This document shows, piece after piece, positions 1 to 7,548 of a stretch of DNA of 64,000 bases. Position 1 is the first letter of the stretch. Each line of letters begins with the position of its first letter. Where the stretch lies: assembly GCF_003014495.1 (NCBI RefSeq), contig NZ_PYGC01000010.1, forward strand, positions 1-64,000. The letters are read 5' to 3'. Source of the DNA: Prolixibacter denitrificans (GTDB taxonomy: Bacteria; Bacteroidota; Bacteroidia; Bacteroidales; Prolixibacteraceae). The translations under genes were made by a program, and so were the position numbers. The notes under the pieces were generated by a model. It was not told the DNA's origin and searched no databases. It saw only the letters and a program-made list of their open reading frames with translations.

Positions 1-64
1 TGGAAGCCTGAGCCTGACCAATGAACATGCTCAGAAGAAAAAATAACACAATTCGATTCATCAT
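1..64 (-). CDS. Secreted protein, N-terminal fragment (runs off left edge)
   Basis: Reading leftward from an ATG at 64 gives about 21 residues starting MMNRIVLFFLLSMF and ending GQAQAS at the edge. This is a typical Bacteroidota Sec signal peptide with a cleavage site after the Ala residues. The rest of the gene lies outside the window, so the function cannot be named. It follows the porin-like gene by about 62 bp on the same strand and is probably the next gene of that transcription unit. Confidence 0.6.
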   Translation of the reverse strand, partial: MMNRIVLFFLLSMFIGQAQAS

Positions 65-126
65 TTTAAATGGATTTATGGATGATAAGTAATTATTACG
101 CTTATTCGCGACGATTGGTTGCCACA

Positions 127-1125
127 TCAGAATTTAAATTGCACACTCAGGTTGAACCGGCTAACAATGTGATGGGTATCGTGAACCGGATACCAGCCAC
201 TCATATTCGGCGAAATGGTGATGCCCTTTGCCGGGTGAAATTCAATCCCGGCCAGGTACAACCGTCCGTCCGTCAACACATCCCAGCCATCCAGCGCACC
301 ATCGTTTCGTTTCGACCAGAGCTTATCGTAGCGTACAAAGAGGTTCGAATGTTTTTTCAGTTGCATGGTGGCATAGAGCGAAATCCCCGAACGGTCCTGG
401 TCGTTCACATTGGCATGCGCCAACTGGTAATTGTACTCGAGCCCGGCGGTTACCTTCGGGCCGGCATACCCCAGGAATGCGGAGTAGGTATTCTGCGAGA
501 CCGTTTTCTTCATATGGTCGAAGTAAAAACGGGCATACAGGTTCTTCACCGGTTGAATGGTGAGCCCGGCGGTGTACATCAGGGCGCTGTCCTGCTGCAG
601 CTTTTGGTAGCCCTCGCCATTCAGCACCGACGCATCGAACTGAACATAGGGCGACCATTTCCACGCAAGTGAAGCCCCCAGGTCGGCCTCCGGTCCAAAG
701 TGGTAAGCATCCATAAAGGTACGTGCTACATAACGGTGTCCCCAGAATTGTTCCTGCAGCCGAAACTGGCTGGTCGGGATGACGCCCAACCTTAGCTTCA
801 GGTTACTACCGCTGTACTGCAGATAAGCGTTCTTCAGGACGGCATTCAATTGGATACCACTGGTATCGGGGCTGCCCGCATCGAAAATCACCCTGCCCGA
901 AAACCGCTGGCTGAAGGCATATTCATATCCCAGGTAAGCCCGCGACAGGTCGAACAATGGCTTGCCTTTGAAGTTGCTCAGCCGATAGGTAAAATTGCTG
1001 AAGACCTGCACGACGGCCTTTCCGTGCGGTCGAAAATTTTCCTGCTTTGGTGATTGCGCCATAACCATTTTACTTCCGGCCAAAAGCAACACGAACAGGC
1101 TAAATCGGATTATTTTCATTGTCAA
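127..1125 (-). CDS. Porin-like outer-membrane beta-barrel protein (copy A)
   Basis: 332 residues with an N-terminal signal peptide (ending near MVMAQ) and alternating hydrophobic/polar strands. It ends in QFKF, the aromatic C-terminus expected for the BAM insertion machinery. The overall pattern (opening strand, AYLGYEYAF, LRLGVIPT, WGHRYV, YARFYFDHM) resembles the OprO/OprP-type porin fold; the substrate cannot be read. An alternative start is Met3 at 1119. It starts 24 bp after the small-barrel gene 1150-1869 and is probably co-transcribed with it. It has a close paralogue at 2607-3608 that shares the near-C-terminal WYPVHDTHHIV segment. Confidence 0.8.
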   Translation of the reverse strand: MTMKIIRFSLFVLLLAGSKMVMAQSPKQENFRPHGKAVVQVFSNFTYRLSNFKGKPLFDLSRAYLGYEYAFSQRFSGRVIFDAGSPDTSGIQLNAVLKNAYLQYSGSNLKLRLGVIPTSQFRLQEQFWGHRYVARTFMDAYHFGPEADLGASLAWKWSPYVQFDASVLNGEGYQKLQQDSALMYTAGLTIQPVKNLYARFYFDHMKKTVSQNTYSAFLGYAGPKVTAGLEYNYQLAHANVNDQDRSGISLYATMQLKKHSNLFVRYDKLWSKRNDGALDGWDVLTDGRLYLAGIEFHPAKGITISPNMSGWYPVHDTHHIVSRFNLSVQFKF

Positions 1126-1149
1126 CTATTCAGATAAATAAAAGGGAAA

Positions 1150-1869
1150 TTATAACCGGAAGCGAAGTCCGAACTGCAGATTATAAAACCGGGTATCGAG
1201 GTGTGGATGCGGACGAAGCGGGAACGGGTGCCCCGACGTGTCTACTTTCCATCCGGTAAACGTAGATGGCGGAGCGTTGTCGGCATCGTGAGCCAGCAGA
1301 TATTTGGCCTCGGTAAAAAAGCGGACGTGGGAAGTCAGTTTAAAGGAGACGCCGTACAGCAGCTGCATGGCCAGCTTCACACTGCGAAACATACCGGGAT
1401 TTGTTTCGGTTACGCCGGCGCCAATTCCCGCGCCCCAGTAACCATAACTACCGTCATCGTTCGCTCCTTTTTTGCGAAACGGATTTCCTGTTTTGGAAAG
1501 AAAACTCAGTAAGAACAATTTCCGCGACTGCTCCATTTTGTTGAACGGCGGAATTTCGTTGGTGAGAAAACGAACGCCACGGCTCTTGTTTTCCCATTTC
1601 AAATAGCTAACATCAAATCCGATGTTGTGGTGCCAATAGGTTACGCTGAGGTTCGACACCGGAGACCAAGAGGATATGGCCTTCGATGTCTTCAGATTTT
1701 TCATCAGCACCCCATTTTCGTAATACCTGAATTTTAAATCCTGCCTACCGGGAATTTGCAATCCATATCCCATACTGATGCTCAGCTGGCCGTACCCGGC
1801 CGAAATGGTGAGCATAAAGACCACCACCGAAGCCGGAAGGGCTTTTTTCCAATTCATTGTCTGTTTCAT
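1150..1869 (-). CDS. Small outer-membrane beta-barrel protein (copy A), unknown function
   Basis: 239 residues with a signal peptide ending around SAGYGQ, then a probable eight-strand-type barrel ending in LRFRL. No characterised family is recognised with confidence. A His/Pro-rich loop (HPFPLRPHPHLDTRFY) near the C-terminus is almost identical in the paralogue at 3655-4365, as is the QDLKFRYYENGVL segment near the N-terminus. Met5 (1857) is an alternative start. It lies directly upstream of the porin-like gene. The same order recurs in the second copy, so the two proteins probably work together. Confidence 0.7.
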   Translation of the reverse strand: MKQTMNWKKALPASVVVFMLTISAGYGQLSISMGYGLQIPGRQDLKFRYYENGVLMKNLKTSKAISSWSPVSNLSVTYWHHNIGFDVSYLKWENKSRGVRFLTNEIPPFNKMEQSRKLFLLSFLSKTGNPFRKKGANDDGSYGYWGAGIGAGVTETNPGMFRSVKLAMQLLYGVSFKLTSHVRFFTEAKYLLAHDADNAPPSTFTGWKVDTSGHPFPLRPHPHLDTRFYNLQFGLRFRL

Positions 1870-1982
1870 CGATTGATTGTTACGTCAACACAGGCATCGC
1901 TTTAGGTTTGGGTTATCCGGTTTCGTTAGCTACTTGTACAGGAAAAGCAAGTTCGTTTCAACAGGAAATAATGCGCTGCGGA

Positions 1983-2435
1983 TTAATTGTTATCCTCTCC
2001 GTCTTTCAGGATTCGTTTATGTTTCAGCACACCTTCTTTGGTCACCTGTACTTCCACGGCCTGCTCTTTCTTCCTGAGCTCAATTTCGTACCCGGAAAAA
2101 GAGGGCGAATCGATGATGGCGACTTCTCCTGTTTTATAGCCGGCAAACTGACTGCCCAACGTATTTTTCACCGCTGCCGGAAGCGAACGCCTGCTGATTT
2201 CGGTTTCGGTTTCCAGCCAGGCACCGGCAGGATTGAATGAAGCGGAAGTTTCGGTTCCGTTCAGATAGAATTCAGCTTCCCATTCATCGGCTTCTTCCTG
2301 GTTCCAGCGTACTTTTTGTGCATTGGGGAATTTCTGCGAGAAAGCATCGGCAACGGCATTCGGCAACACCGCTTTTTGTGCATGCGCACAAAGACTCATC
2401 CCTAAAAAGGCGAGCAATACAAAAGTCGTTTTCAT
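1983..2435 (-). CDS. Periplasmic PepSY-like domain protein
   Basis: 150 residues with signal peptide (MKTTFVLLAFLGMSLCAHA). The rest has the PepSY-like layout common in Bacteroidota periplasmic proteins: VADAFSQKFPNAQKVRW, an Asp/Glu-rich turn, YLNGTETSASF, then a second half-repeat (LPAAVKNTLGSQF). The family is thought to be an inhibitor or binding module; no ligand is known. It sits between the two copies of the barrel-plus-porin unit on the same strand, 113 bp upstream of copy A. A hairpin at 2532-2562 separates it from copy B. Confidence 0.8.
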   Translation of the reverse strand: MKTTFVLLAFLGMSLCAHAQKAVLPNAVADAFSQKFPNAQKVRWNQEEADEWEAEFYLNGTETSASFNPAGAWLETETEISRRSLPAAVKNTLGSQFAGYKTGEVAIIDSPSFSGYEIELRKKEQAVEVQVTKEGVLKHKRILKDGEDNN

Positions 2436-2531
2436 AATTTCCTGAATTTTGATTACGACTCAAACGTAATTTTCAATTCTAAAGAAATTTTGAAGTTGAC
2501 CGGTATTTCGATTGCAGGTGTCCAATTTGTC

Positions 2532-2562
2532 ATAAAAAAGGCTGTCCGGGAAAACAGCCTTT
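2532..2562 (-). terminator. Rho-independent terminator after porin copy B
   Basis: Arms AAAGGCTGT (2537-2545) and ACAGCCTTT (2554-2562) form a perfect 9-bp stem with an 8-nt loop. On the minus strand the stem is followed by a T run. It lies 45 bp past the stop of the porin-like gene 2607-3608, so that transcript should end before the PepSY-like gene. Confidence 0.8.
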
Positions 2563-2606
2563 GTCCGGGTAATATTTCTTTTGTGTCTACTTCGTTTGGC
2601 TCCCGT

Positions 2607-3608
2607 TCAGAATTTGAATTCGACATTCAAATTAAAGCGGGTGACAATGTGATGCGTGTCATGCACCGGATACCAGCCACTCATGTTGGGCGAAATCCTC
2701 ACCCCTTTCACCGGCTGATATTCCATGCCGGCTGTGTAAAGTCTTCCGTCCTCAATCACATGCCAGCCATCCAGGACACCACCAATGTGTTTCGACATGA
2801 GCTTGTCGTAACGAAAAAAAACATCTGAGTTATTTTTCATTTTCAGGGTACCGTAGAGCGAAATTCCCGACAGGTCATGGTCCGGAACATTGCCGTGCTC
2901 CTGCTGATTATTGTATTCGAATCCGGCCGTAAAATTCTTTCCACGGTAGCCTACAAATGCTGCATAGGTCATTTGCGCTTCTATTTTTTTCATGTAGTCG
3001 AAGTAAAACCGAGCATACAGCCAGTTAATAGGATGGTAGGTTACTCCGGCAGTGTACATCAGGGTACTGTCGGCTTGCAAGTGCCTGTAGCCTTCACCGT
3101 TCAAAACAGAGAAATCGAGATTTACTTTAGGAAGCGCCTGCCACTGAAGCGAGACACCAAAATCGGCACTGGAACCGAATACATACTGCTCCAAGAATGA
3201 TTTAAGAACATAGCGGTGTCCCCAAAAAGCTTCCTGTAAACGGAACTGATACGTTGGAATCAATCCGAAAGCAACCCGAAAATTCTTATCGGCATATCGC
3301 AGATAAGCATTTTTCAGGTAGGCGGTCATTTGTAAACTTCCTACACCCGGGTTGTCAACATCGAAGTTGATTTTTCCGAAGAATTTCTGACTGAAAGCAT
3401 ATTCATATCCCAGATAAGCCCTGGAAATTTCAAACGCGGGCTGCCATTTGTAGTTGGTCAGGGTATAGGTAAAATTGCTGAAAACCTGCGCAAAAACTTT
3501 ACCGTGCGGTTTAAACGCTACGGTATCCTCTGCCATTTGGGGCGACTGAGCTAAAGCACTGCTTCCCATCACGAGCAGAAACAATAGAATGAGTTGAATC
3601 TTCTTCAT
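2607..3608 (-). CDS. Porin-like outer-membrane beta-barrel protein (copy B)
   Basis: 333 residues from the ATG at 3608, which opens a clear signal peptide (MKKIQLILLFLLVMGSSALA). The open frame continues another 58 codons upstream, but that stretch overlaps the preceding gene and has no signal-peptide character, so it was left out. It is a paralogue of 127-1125 over its whole length (AYLGYEYAFSQ, FWGHRYV, WYPVHDTHHIV, terminal EFKF). Like copy A it follows a small-barrel gene, here with a 46-bp gap. OprO/OprP-type fold is inferred; the transported compound is unknown. Confidence 0.8.
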   Translation of the reverse strand: MKKIQLILLFLLVMGSSALAQSPQMAEDTVAFKPHGKVFAQVFSNFTYTLTNYKWQPAFEISRAYLGYEYAFSQKFFGKINFDVDNPGVGSLQMTAYLKNAYLRYADKNFRVAFGLIPTYQFRLQEAFWGHRYVLKSFLEQYVFGSSADFGVSLQWQALPKVNLDFSVLNGEGYRHLQADSTLMYTAGVTYHPINWLYARFYFDYMKKIEAQMTYAAFVGYRGKNFTAGFEYNNQQEHGNVPDHDLSGISLYGTLKMKNNSDVFFRYDKLMSKHIGGVLDGWHVIEDGRLYTAGMEYQPVKGVRISPNMSGWYPVHDTHHIVTRFNLNVEFKF

Positions 3609-3654
3609 TGTAAGTAACTGTGAAAAAAAACTTGACGATAGTGATACATTGCTG

Positions 3655-4365
3655 TTATAAACGGAATCGCAAACCGACCTGGAGATCGTAAAACCGTGTA
3701 TCGAGGTGCGGATGTGGCCGGAGCGGGAACGGATGCCCGGAAGAATCGACCTTCCACCCGGTAAACGTAGCAGGAGGAGCATTATCGGCGTCGTGAGCTA
3801 ACAGGTATCTTGCTTCAGCAAAAAGACTCAACCGCTTGTAGATTTTGTAATTTACCCCATACAATAGCTGCATAGCCGGTTTGATGCTTTTTTCCAAACC
3901 GGGCGTTGTTTCGGTAACGCCAACTCCCACGCCTACGCCCCAATATCCATACAATGCTTCGGTATTTTCACTCGTCTTTTGAAGAAAAGGAATACCGGTT
4001 TTATGCAAATAATCGAGTAAATACAGATTTCTCGACTGCTCCATGTGTTTGAAAGGTGGAATTTCGGTCGTCAGGAATGTAATGCCCTTGCTGTCGTTCT
4101 TCCAGTAAACATAACTAAACGCGAAGCCAGATTTCTTGTGCCAGTAAGTCAAATCAAGATTGTTGACCGGCGACCAGGAAGAGATGGCTTTCGATGTTTT
4201 CAGGTTTTTAACCAAAACGCCATTCTCGTAGTACCTGAACTTCAGGTCTTGCCTGCCGGGACACTGAAGACCATATCCTACGCTAACACTCAGCTGACTA
4301 AATGCTTTTGAAATAGTCAGAACATAAATAACGGCTGATACAGCCACTACTCTTCTTAATTTCAT
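3655..4365 (-). CDS. Small outer-membrane beta-barrel protein (copy B), unknown function
   Basis: 236 residues from the ATG at 4365 (MKLRRVVAVSAVIYVLTISKAFSQ is a signal peptide); ten extra upstream codons are open but unlikely to be used. It is a paralogue of 1150-1869 with the same QDLKFRYYENGVL and HPFPLRPHPHLDTRFY segments and the LRFRL end. It is first in the copy-B pair. The conserved His/Pro loop might bind a metal or a partner, but that is only a guess. Confidence 0.7.
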   Translation of the reverse strand: MKLRRVVAVSAVIYVLTISKAFSQLSVSVGYGLQCPGRQDLKFRYYENGVLVKNLKTSKAISSWSPVNNLDLTYWHKKSGFAFSYVYWKNDSKGITFLTTEIPPFKHMEQSRNLYLLDYLHKTGIPFLQKTSENTEALYGYWGVGVGVGVTETTPGLEKSIKPAMQLLYGVNYKIYKRLSLFAEARYLLAHDADNAPPATFTGWKVDSSGHPFPLRPHPHLDTRFYDLQVGLRFRL

Positions 4366-4623
4366 TGTCAGATATTTAACCGATTTAATTCGCAATCATG
4401 CTATTACTCTTCCCGGTTAGGTAATCTGAATGTGTAGGTGTAGGCAGAGCATTATTCCCAGAAGCTCACCGATGAAGACTCTCTCTCATTAAGTGAACCC
4501 GCTCTGTTTTCGAAGTATGACAGGTCATGGCCCAAACCGCTGAATGGCCTACCACTCCCTCCCTGACTTCAGAAAATCAAGTCAACAAACAAATAGTGTA
4601 TTAAAACATATGTGAGAAATTAC

Positions 4624-5505
4624 TTAGAAGGTCATCGCCAGAGAAACACCGCCACCTTTGTGATACAGCGTCGGAGCAAAGACCAGGTTGTTTTTCTTTC
4701 CCCAGCGGTGCTGATGCGTCAGGTAAACGAATTCGACAGAAAGAATTCCGATTCCGGCGCCGGCCAGCACGTCGGAAATCCAGTGCTTGTTATTCATCAT
4801 GCGCAATACGCCAACGCCGATAGCAGTAGTGTATGCTCCCACGCTAATCCATGGAGAAATGTGCCCGTATTCTTTGGCAAGAAAAGTGGCCGAGAGGAAT
4901 GCCTGTGCCGTATGTCCGGAAGGAAACGACGTGTATACCGGACCATAGGGACGTTCCACCTTAGAGGTTCTTTTTATTCCCTGAACCACTACCGACATCA
5001 ACAATTCCGCTTTGGCAAGAATCAAACTTTGGTTGAGCAGATCGTTCCGGCCTTTTAAACCAGCAGCGCTTAGCCCCAGCGTTATGACAGCCGGTGCATA
5101 TTGCAGATAATTGTCAGCCGTGGTATGAAAATTGGGATTCCAACCATGCATGGTATCATGAATACGGTACTTGCTGAGTACCGTTTGCTTTGGAACCGCC
5201 ATGGTAACCAGTCCAGCCGCTATCAATCCGGTTGGCAGGATGGCTTTCCGGAGAAAAACAGGACAGCTTTTACCCTGGTTCTGCTGAAGACTATCGGTCT
5301 CCATTTTTTGCTGCCAATATTCGTAAATATCGTTTTGCGTGGTCAAGGCAGATTTCGCGTTTTCCGGTATCCCGATTTTTCCACCAGTTATTCCGGCAAC
5401 GCCATTATTCTGCATGTGAAACTTAGTAGCTGCGCTGACATTCCCCAGCATCATCATCAAAAACAAAATCAACAGAAATCGATTACCCATCTTCATATAT
5501 TTCAT
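4624..5505 (-). CDS. PAP2-family phosphatase, periplasmic or membrane-anchored
   Basis: 293 residues. All three PAP2 (phosphatidic acid phosphatase type 2) motifs are present: KX6RP at 178-186, PSGH at 195-198, and R235-X5-H241-X3-D245. The N-terminus is a signal peptide or anchor, with hydrophobic segments around 88-104, 136-150 and 220-235. Such enzymes dephosphorylate lipid phosphates such as undecaprenyl pyrophosphate or phosphatidylglycerophosphate; which one is not visible here. Starts at Met1, Met4 or Met6 are all possible. It stands alone on the minus strand. Confidence 0.88.
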   Translation of the reverse strand: MKYMKMGNRFLLILFLMMMLGNVSAATKFHMQNNGVAGITGGKIGIPENAKSALTTQNDIYEYWQQKMETDSLQQNQGKSCPVFLRKAILPTGLIAAGLVTMAVPKQTVLSKYRIHDTMHGWNPNFHTTADNYLQYAPAVITLGLSAAGLKGRNDLLNQSLILAKAELLMSVVVQGIKRTSKVERPYGPVYTSFPSGHTAQAFLSATFLAKEYGHISPWISVGAYTTAIGVGVLRMMNNKHWISDVLAGAGIGILSVEFVYLTHQHRWGKKNNLVFAPTLYHKGGGVSLAMTF

Positions 5506-5831
5506 TTTAATCCGATTACCGGAATAGTCAATTCACAGATTACGAAGTCGTGACAAATTTTCCAGTTGGCTAAAGAACGTTAAAAAAATCCGATACAAAA
5601 ATTAGGAAACGGTTAAAATTCATTAATCCTCCAGGGGCTACTCCCAACCACTACACCAATACACAACAACCTGCCTTACAAGAACCTAGCAACTAAAAAC
5701 TCTAAAAAATACAGCGAATCAGCCAAAGGCAAGAACGATTCGTGGTTTAAGTTTTGTATTAGACCAAAAGCACTTAAGAACAAAGAATTGGAAAAACAAC
5801 AAAGTATTGTCTAACATAAAAAATTAACGTC
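5506..5831. other. Intergenic region with divergent promoters
   Basis: 326 bp between the PAP2 gene and the first DUF4251 gene, which are divergently transcribed. It is A/T-rich with no convincing ORF. An element from 5739 to 5761 (TCGTGGTTTAAGTTTTG then TATTA) recurs in front of the second DUF4251 gene and is probably the promoter. Confidence 0.5.
5739..5761 (+). promoter_or_regulatory. Conserved upstream element of the first DUF4251 gene
   Basis: TCGTGGTTTAAGTTTTG followed by TATTA, 71 bp before the ATG. The second paralogue has the same element with three substitutions at 6734-6755. TAAGTTTTG resembles the Bacteroidota -7 box (TAnnTTTG), but no TTG stands at the expected -33 distance. A shared promoter or regulator site is the simplest reading. 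Confidence 0.45.
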
Positions 5832-6422
5832 ATGAAAACAAAAGCAATTATTATGATGATGAGTATCATGCTCGGACTTGGAGTCATGACACGAAGCTAT
5901 GCACAGGATACGCATACCAACGTTGAAAAGAACCTGTCGCGAAAAGCAAAAAGAGAACTACGGAAGAAAGAAAGAATGGCCGCAGACCAATTTATGTTTC
6001 AAAACGCAAAAGCGGCTCTAAAAGACGGCAACTGGGTTCTGGAAGCCAACCGGCTCATCACCAAATGGGGAAATACCATACCGGTTGACAGCAACACCAA
6101 TTTTGTTGAACTGGAAAATGGTACAGCTTATATGCAATTGGCTTTTGCCGGACACAATGGTCCCAACGGAATGGGCGGAATTACGCTGAAAGGCAAACCA
6201 ACCCAAATTAAAATGAGCACCGATAAAAATGGTAACGTATACTACCAGATGTCGGTAATTGGCAATGCACTGACCGCCGACATTATTGTTCGTTTAGGAA
6301 ATGGCGACAATTATGCCAGTGCCGAAGTGAACGCGATAACCAGCGGCGCCCGCCTGCAATTTGCCGGCCAACTGGTACCCGCAAGCGATTCATCGGTTTA
6401 TAGAAGTGGAATGGATTTCTAA
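5832..6422 (+). CDS. DUF4251 family secreted protein (copy 1)
   Basis: 196 residues: signal peptide (MMMSIMLGLGVMTRSYAQ), a lysine/arginine-rich stretch (SRKAKRELRKKERMAADQF), then the DUF4251 domain containing LEANRLITKWG, VELENGTAYMQLAF, GGITLKGKPTQIKM and a C-terminal YRSGMDF. The function of DUF4251 is unknown; a small periplasmic or cell-surface beta-rich protein is expected. A tandem paralogue follows at 6821-7408. Each copy has its own leader and its own terminator, so they are separate transcripts. Confidence 0.88.
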   Translation: MKTKAIIMMMSIMLGLGVMTRSYAQDTHTNVEKNLSRKAKRELRKKERMAADQFMFQNAKAALKDGNWVLEANRLITKWGNTIPVDSNTNFVELENGTAYMQLAFAGHNGPNGMGGITLKGKPTQIKMSTDKNGNVYYQMSVIGNALTADIIVRLGNGDNYASAEVNAITSGARLQFAGQLVPASDSSVYRSGMDF

Positions 6423-6440
6423 TAAAAAAACACACGAATG

Positions 6441-6471
6441 AAAAGCGAGGCCAGTAACCCCGCTTTTATTT
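6441..6471 (+). terminator. Terminator of the first DUF4251 gene
   Basis: Arms AAAAGCGAGG and CCCCGCTTTT (one A-C mismatch) enclose a short loop and are followed by a T-rich stretch, 18 bp past the stop codon. Confidence 0.75.
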
Positions 6472-6820
6472 TGCGAGACCCGATATACCTCCTACCTGCA
6501 TAAAATTATTTAAGCTCCCCAGCCATCGCTCTCTCAAAAACACCTCACAAAATCCGACATTCCTTCAGTCAGTAATTAATAAAAAGTGCTAACCGGATAA
6601 ACCCGATGGTTAAAAATTATTAACCGAAGCCACTGCTTTGCTAGTATTCAAACCGGTAAAATCCCCGAAAACACTGGCCAAACAGATGATACTTTCCCAG
6701 ATGGTAAAATCCACTCAAAAAAGAAGAAGCAAATCGTGGTCTGAGTTTTGCATTAATAAAGATGAAGATGACAAAACGAAAAAGAACAAACGAATTATAT
6801 AACATAAAAAATTCAACGTC
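6472..6820. other. Intergenic region between DUF4251 copies
   Basis: About 350 bp, A/T-rich, without a supported ORF on the plus strand. The long minus-strand frame over this region is the shadow of the DUF4251 gene. It contains the second copy of the upstream element (6734-6755) and a leader whose last 20-odd bases before the ATG (TAACATAAAAAATT then AACGTC) nearly match those of copy 1. Confidence 0.5.
6734..6755 (+). promoter_or_regulatory. Conserved upstream element of the second DUF4251 gene
   Basis: TCGTGGTCTGAGTTTTG followed by CATTA, 66 bp before the ATG, at nearly the same place and with nearly the same bases as the element at 5739-5761. Confidence 0.45.
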
Positions 6821-7408
6821 ATGAAAACAAAAATACTCACAATGGTGATGGGCGTCCTGCTCGGAGTAGGCACCATCACGCAGGCATATGCACAAAACTC
6901 CGGTAATGGTCAAGACACCATGACACGCCAGGAGAAAAGAGCAATGAAGAAAAAACAACGTGAGGCAGCCAACATGGCCCAATTTGAACAGGCCAAACAG
7001 GCGCTTGAAAACGGCGACTGGGTGCTGGAGGCCAATCGTCTTTACACCAAATGGGGCCGTTTGATCAATGTTAGCGATCAAACCAACTTCGTTTCGCTGG
7101 AAAATAACACGGCTTACATGCAGCTGGCTTTTAATGGCTACACAGGCCCCAACGGACTGGGTGGAATTACACTGAAAGGAAAACCGACTCAGATTAAAAT
7201 GACAGAAGATAAGAACGGAAACATCACTTATCAGATGTCGGTTATCGGTAACGCTTTGACAGCCGATATAACCGTAAGACTGAGCAAAGGGAACAACTTT
7301 GCCGATGCGGAAGTAAGCGCTGCTACAACCAGCGCCCGACTCCGGTTTGCCGGTCAATTAGTTCCGCTCGATCAGTCGACCACCTACCGAAGCGGAATGG
7401 ACTTCTAA
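6821..7408 (+). CDS. DUF4251 family secreted protein (copy 2)
   Basis: 195 residues with signal peptide (MVMGVLLGVGTITQAYAQ), the basic helix-like stretch RQEKRAMKKKQREAANM, and the DUF4251 domain. The C-terminal two thirds closely follow copy 1 (GGITLKGKPTQIKM, YQMSVIGNALTADI, YRSGMDF). The divergence is mostly in the region just after the signal peptide. Tandem duplication is clear; the function is unknown. Confidence 0.88.
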   Translation: MKTKILTMVMGVLLGVGTITQAYAQNSGNGQDTMTRQEKRAMKKKQREAANMAQFEQAKQALENGDWVLEANRLYTKWGRLINVSDQTNFVSLENNTAYMQLAFNGYTGPNGLGGITLKGKPTQIKMTEDKNGNITYQMSVIGNALTADITVRLSKGNNFADAEVSAATTSARLRFAGQLVPLDQSTTYRSGMDF

Positions 7409-7432
7409 TACAAAAAAGATATCGATACAACC

Positions 7433-7463
7433 AAAAAAGCGGGGCCCGAAGGTCCCGCTTTTA
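7433..7463. terminator. Bidirectional terminator between DUF4251 copy 2 and susD
   Basis: GCGGGGCC / GGTCCCGC stem (one G-T pair) with a CGAA loop. A runs on the left and T runs on the right make it usable from both strands. A second, weaker hairpin, GGGAGC-CGAA-GCTCCC, follows at 7479-7494 on the susD side. Confidence 0.8.
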
Positions 7464-7548
7464 ATATGGTTAAAGCGAGGGAGCCGAAGCTCCCCCGGCA
7501 ATCTAAACTACTAGTATCTGAGATACTGAGTGAAAGGTCAAGTTAGGT

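Noticed and set aside
3609..3782. N-terminal extension of porin copy B
   Set aside because: The extra 58 codons overlap the preceding barrel gene and lie before a clear signal peptide starting at 3608.
6641..7357. 238-codon open frame on the minus strand
   Set aside because: It lies opposite the second DUF4251 gene; the product is Cys/Phe-rich with no domain.
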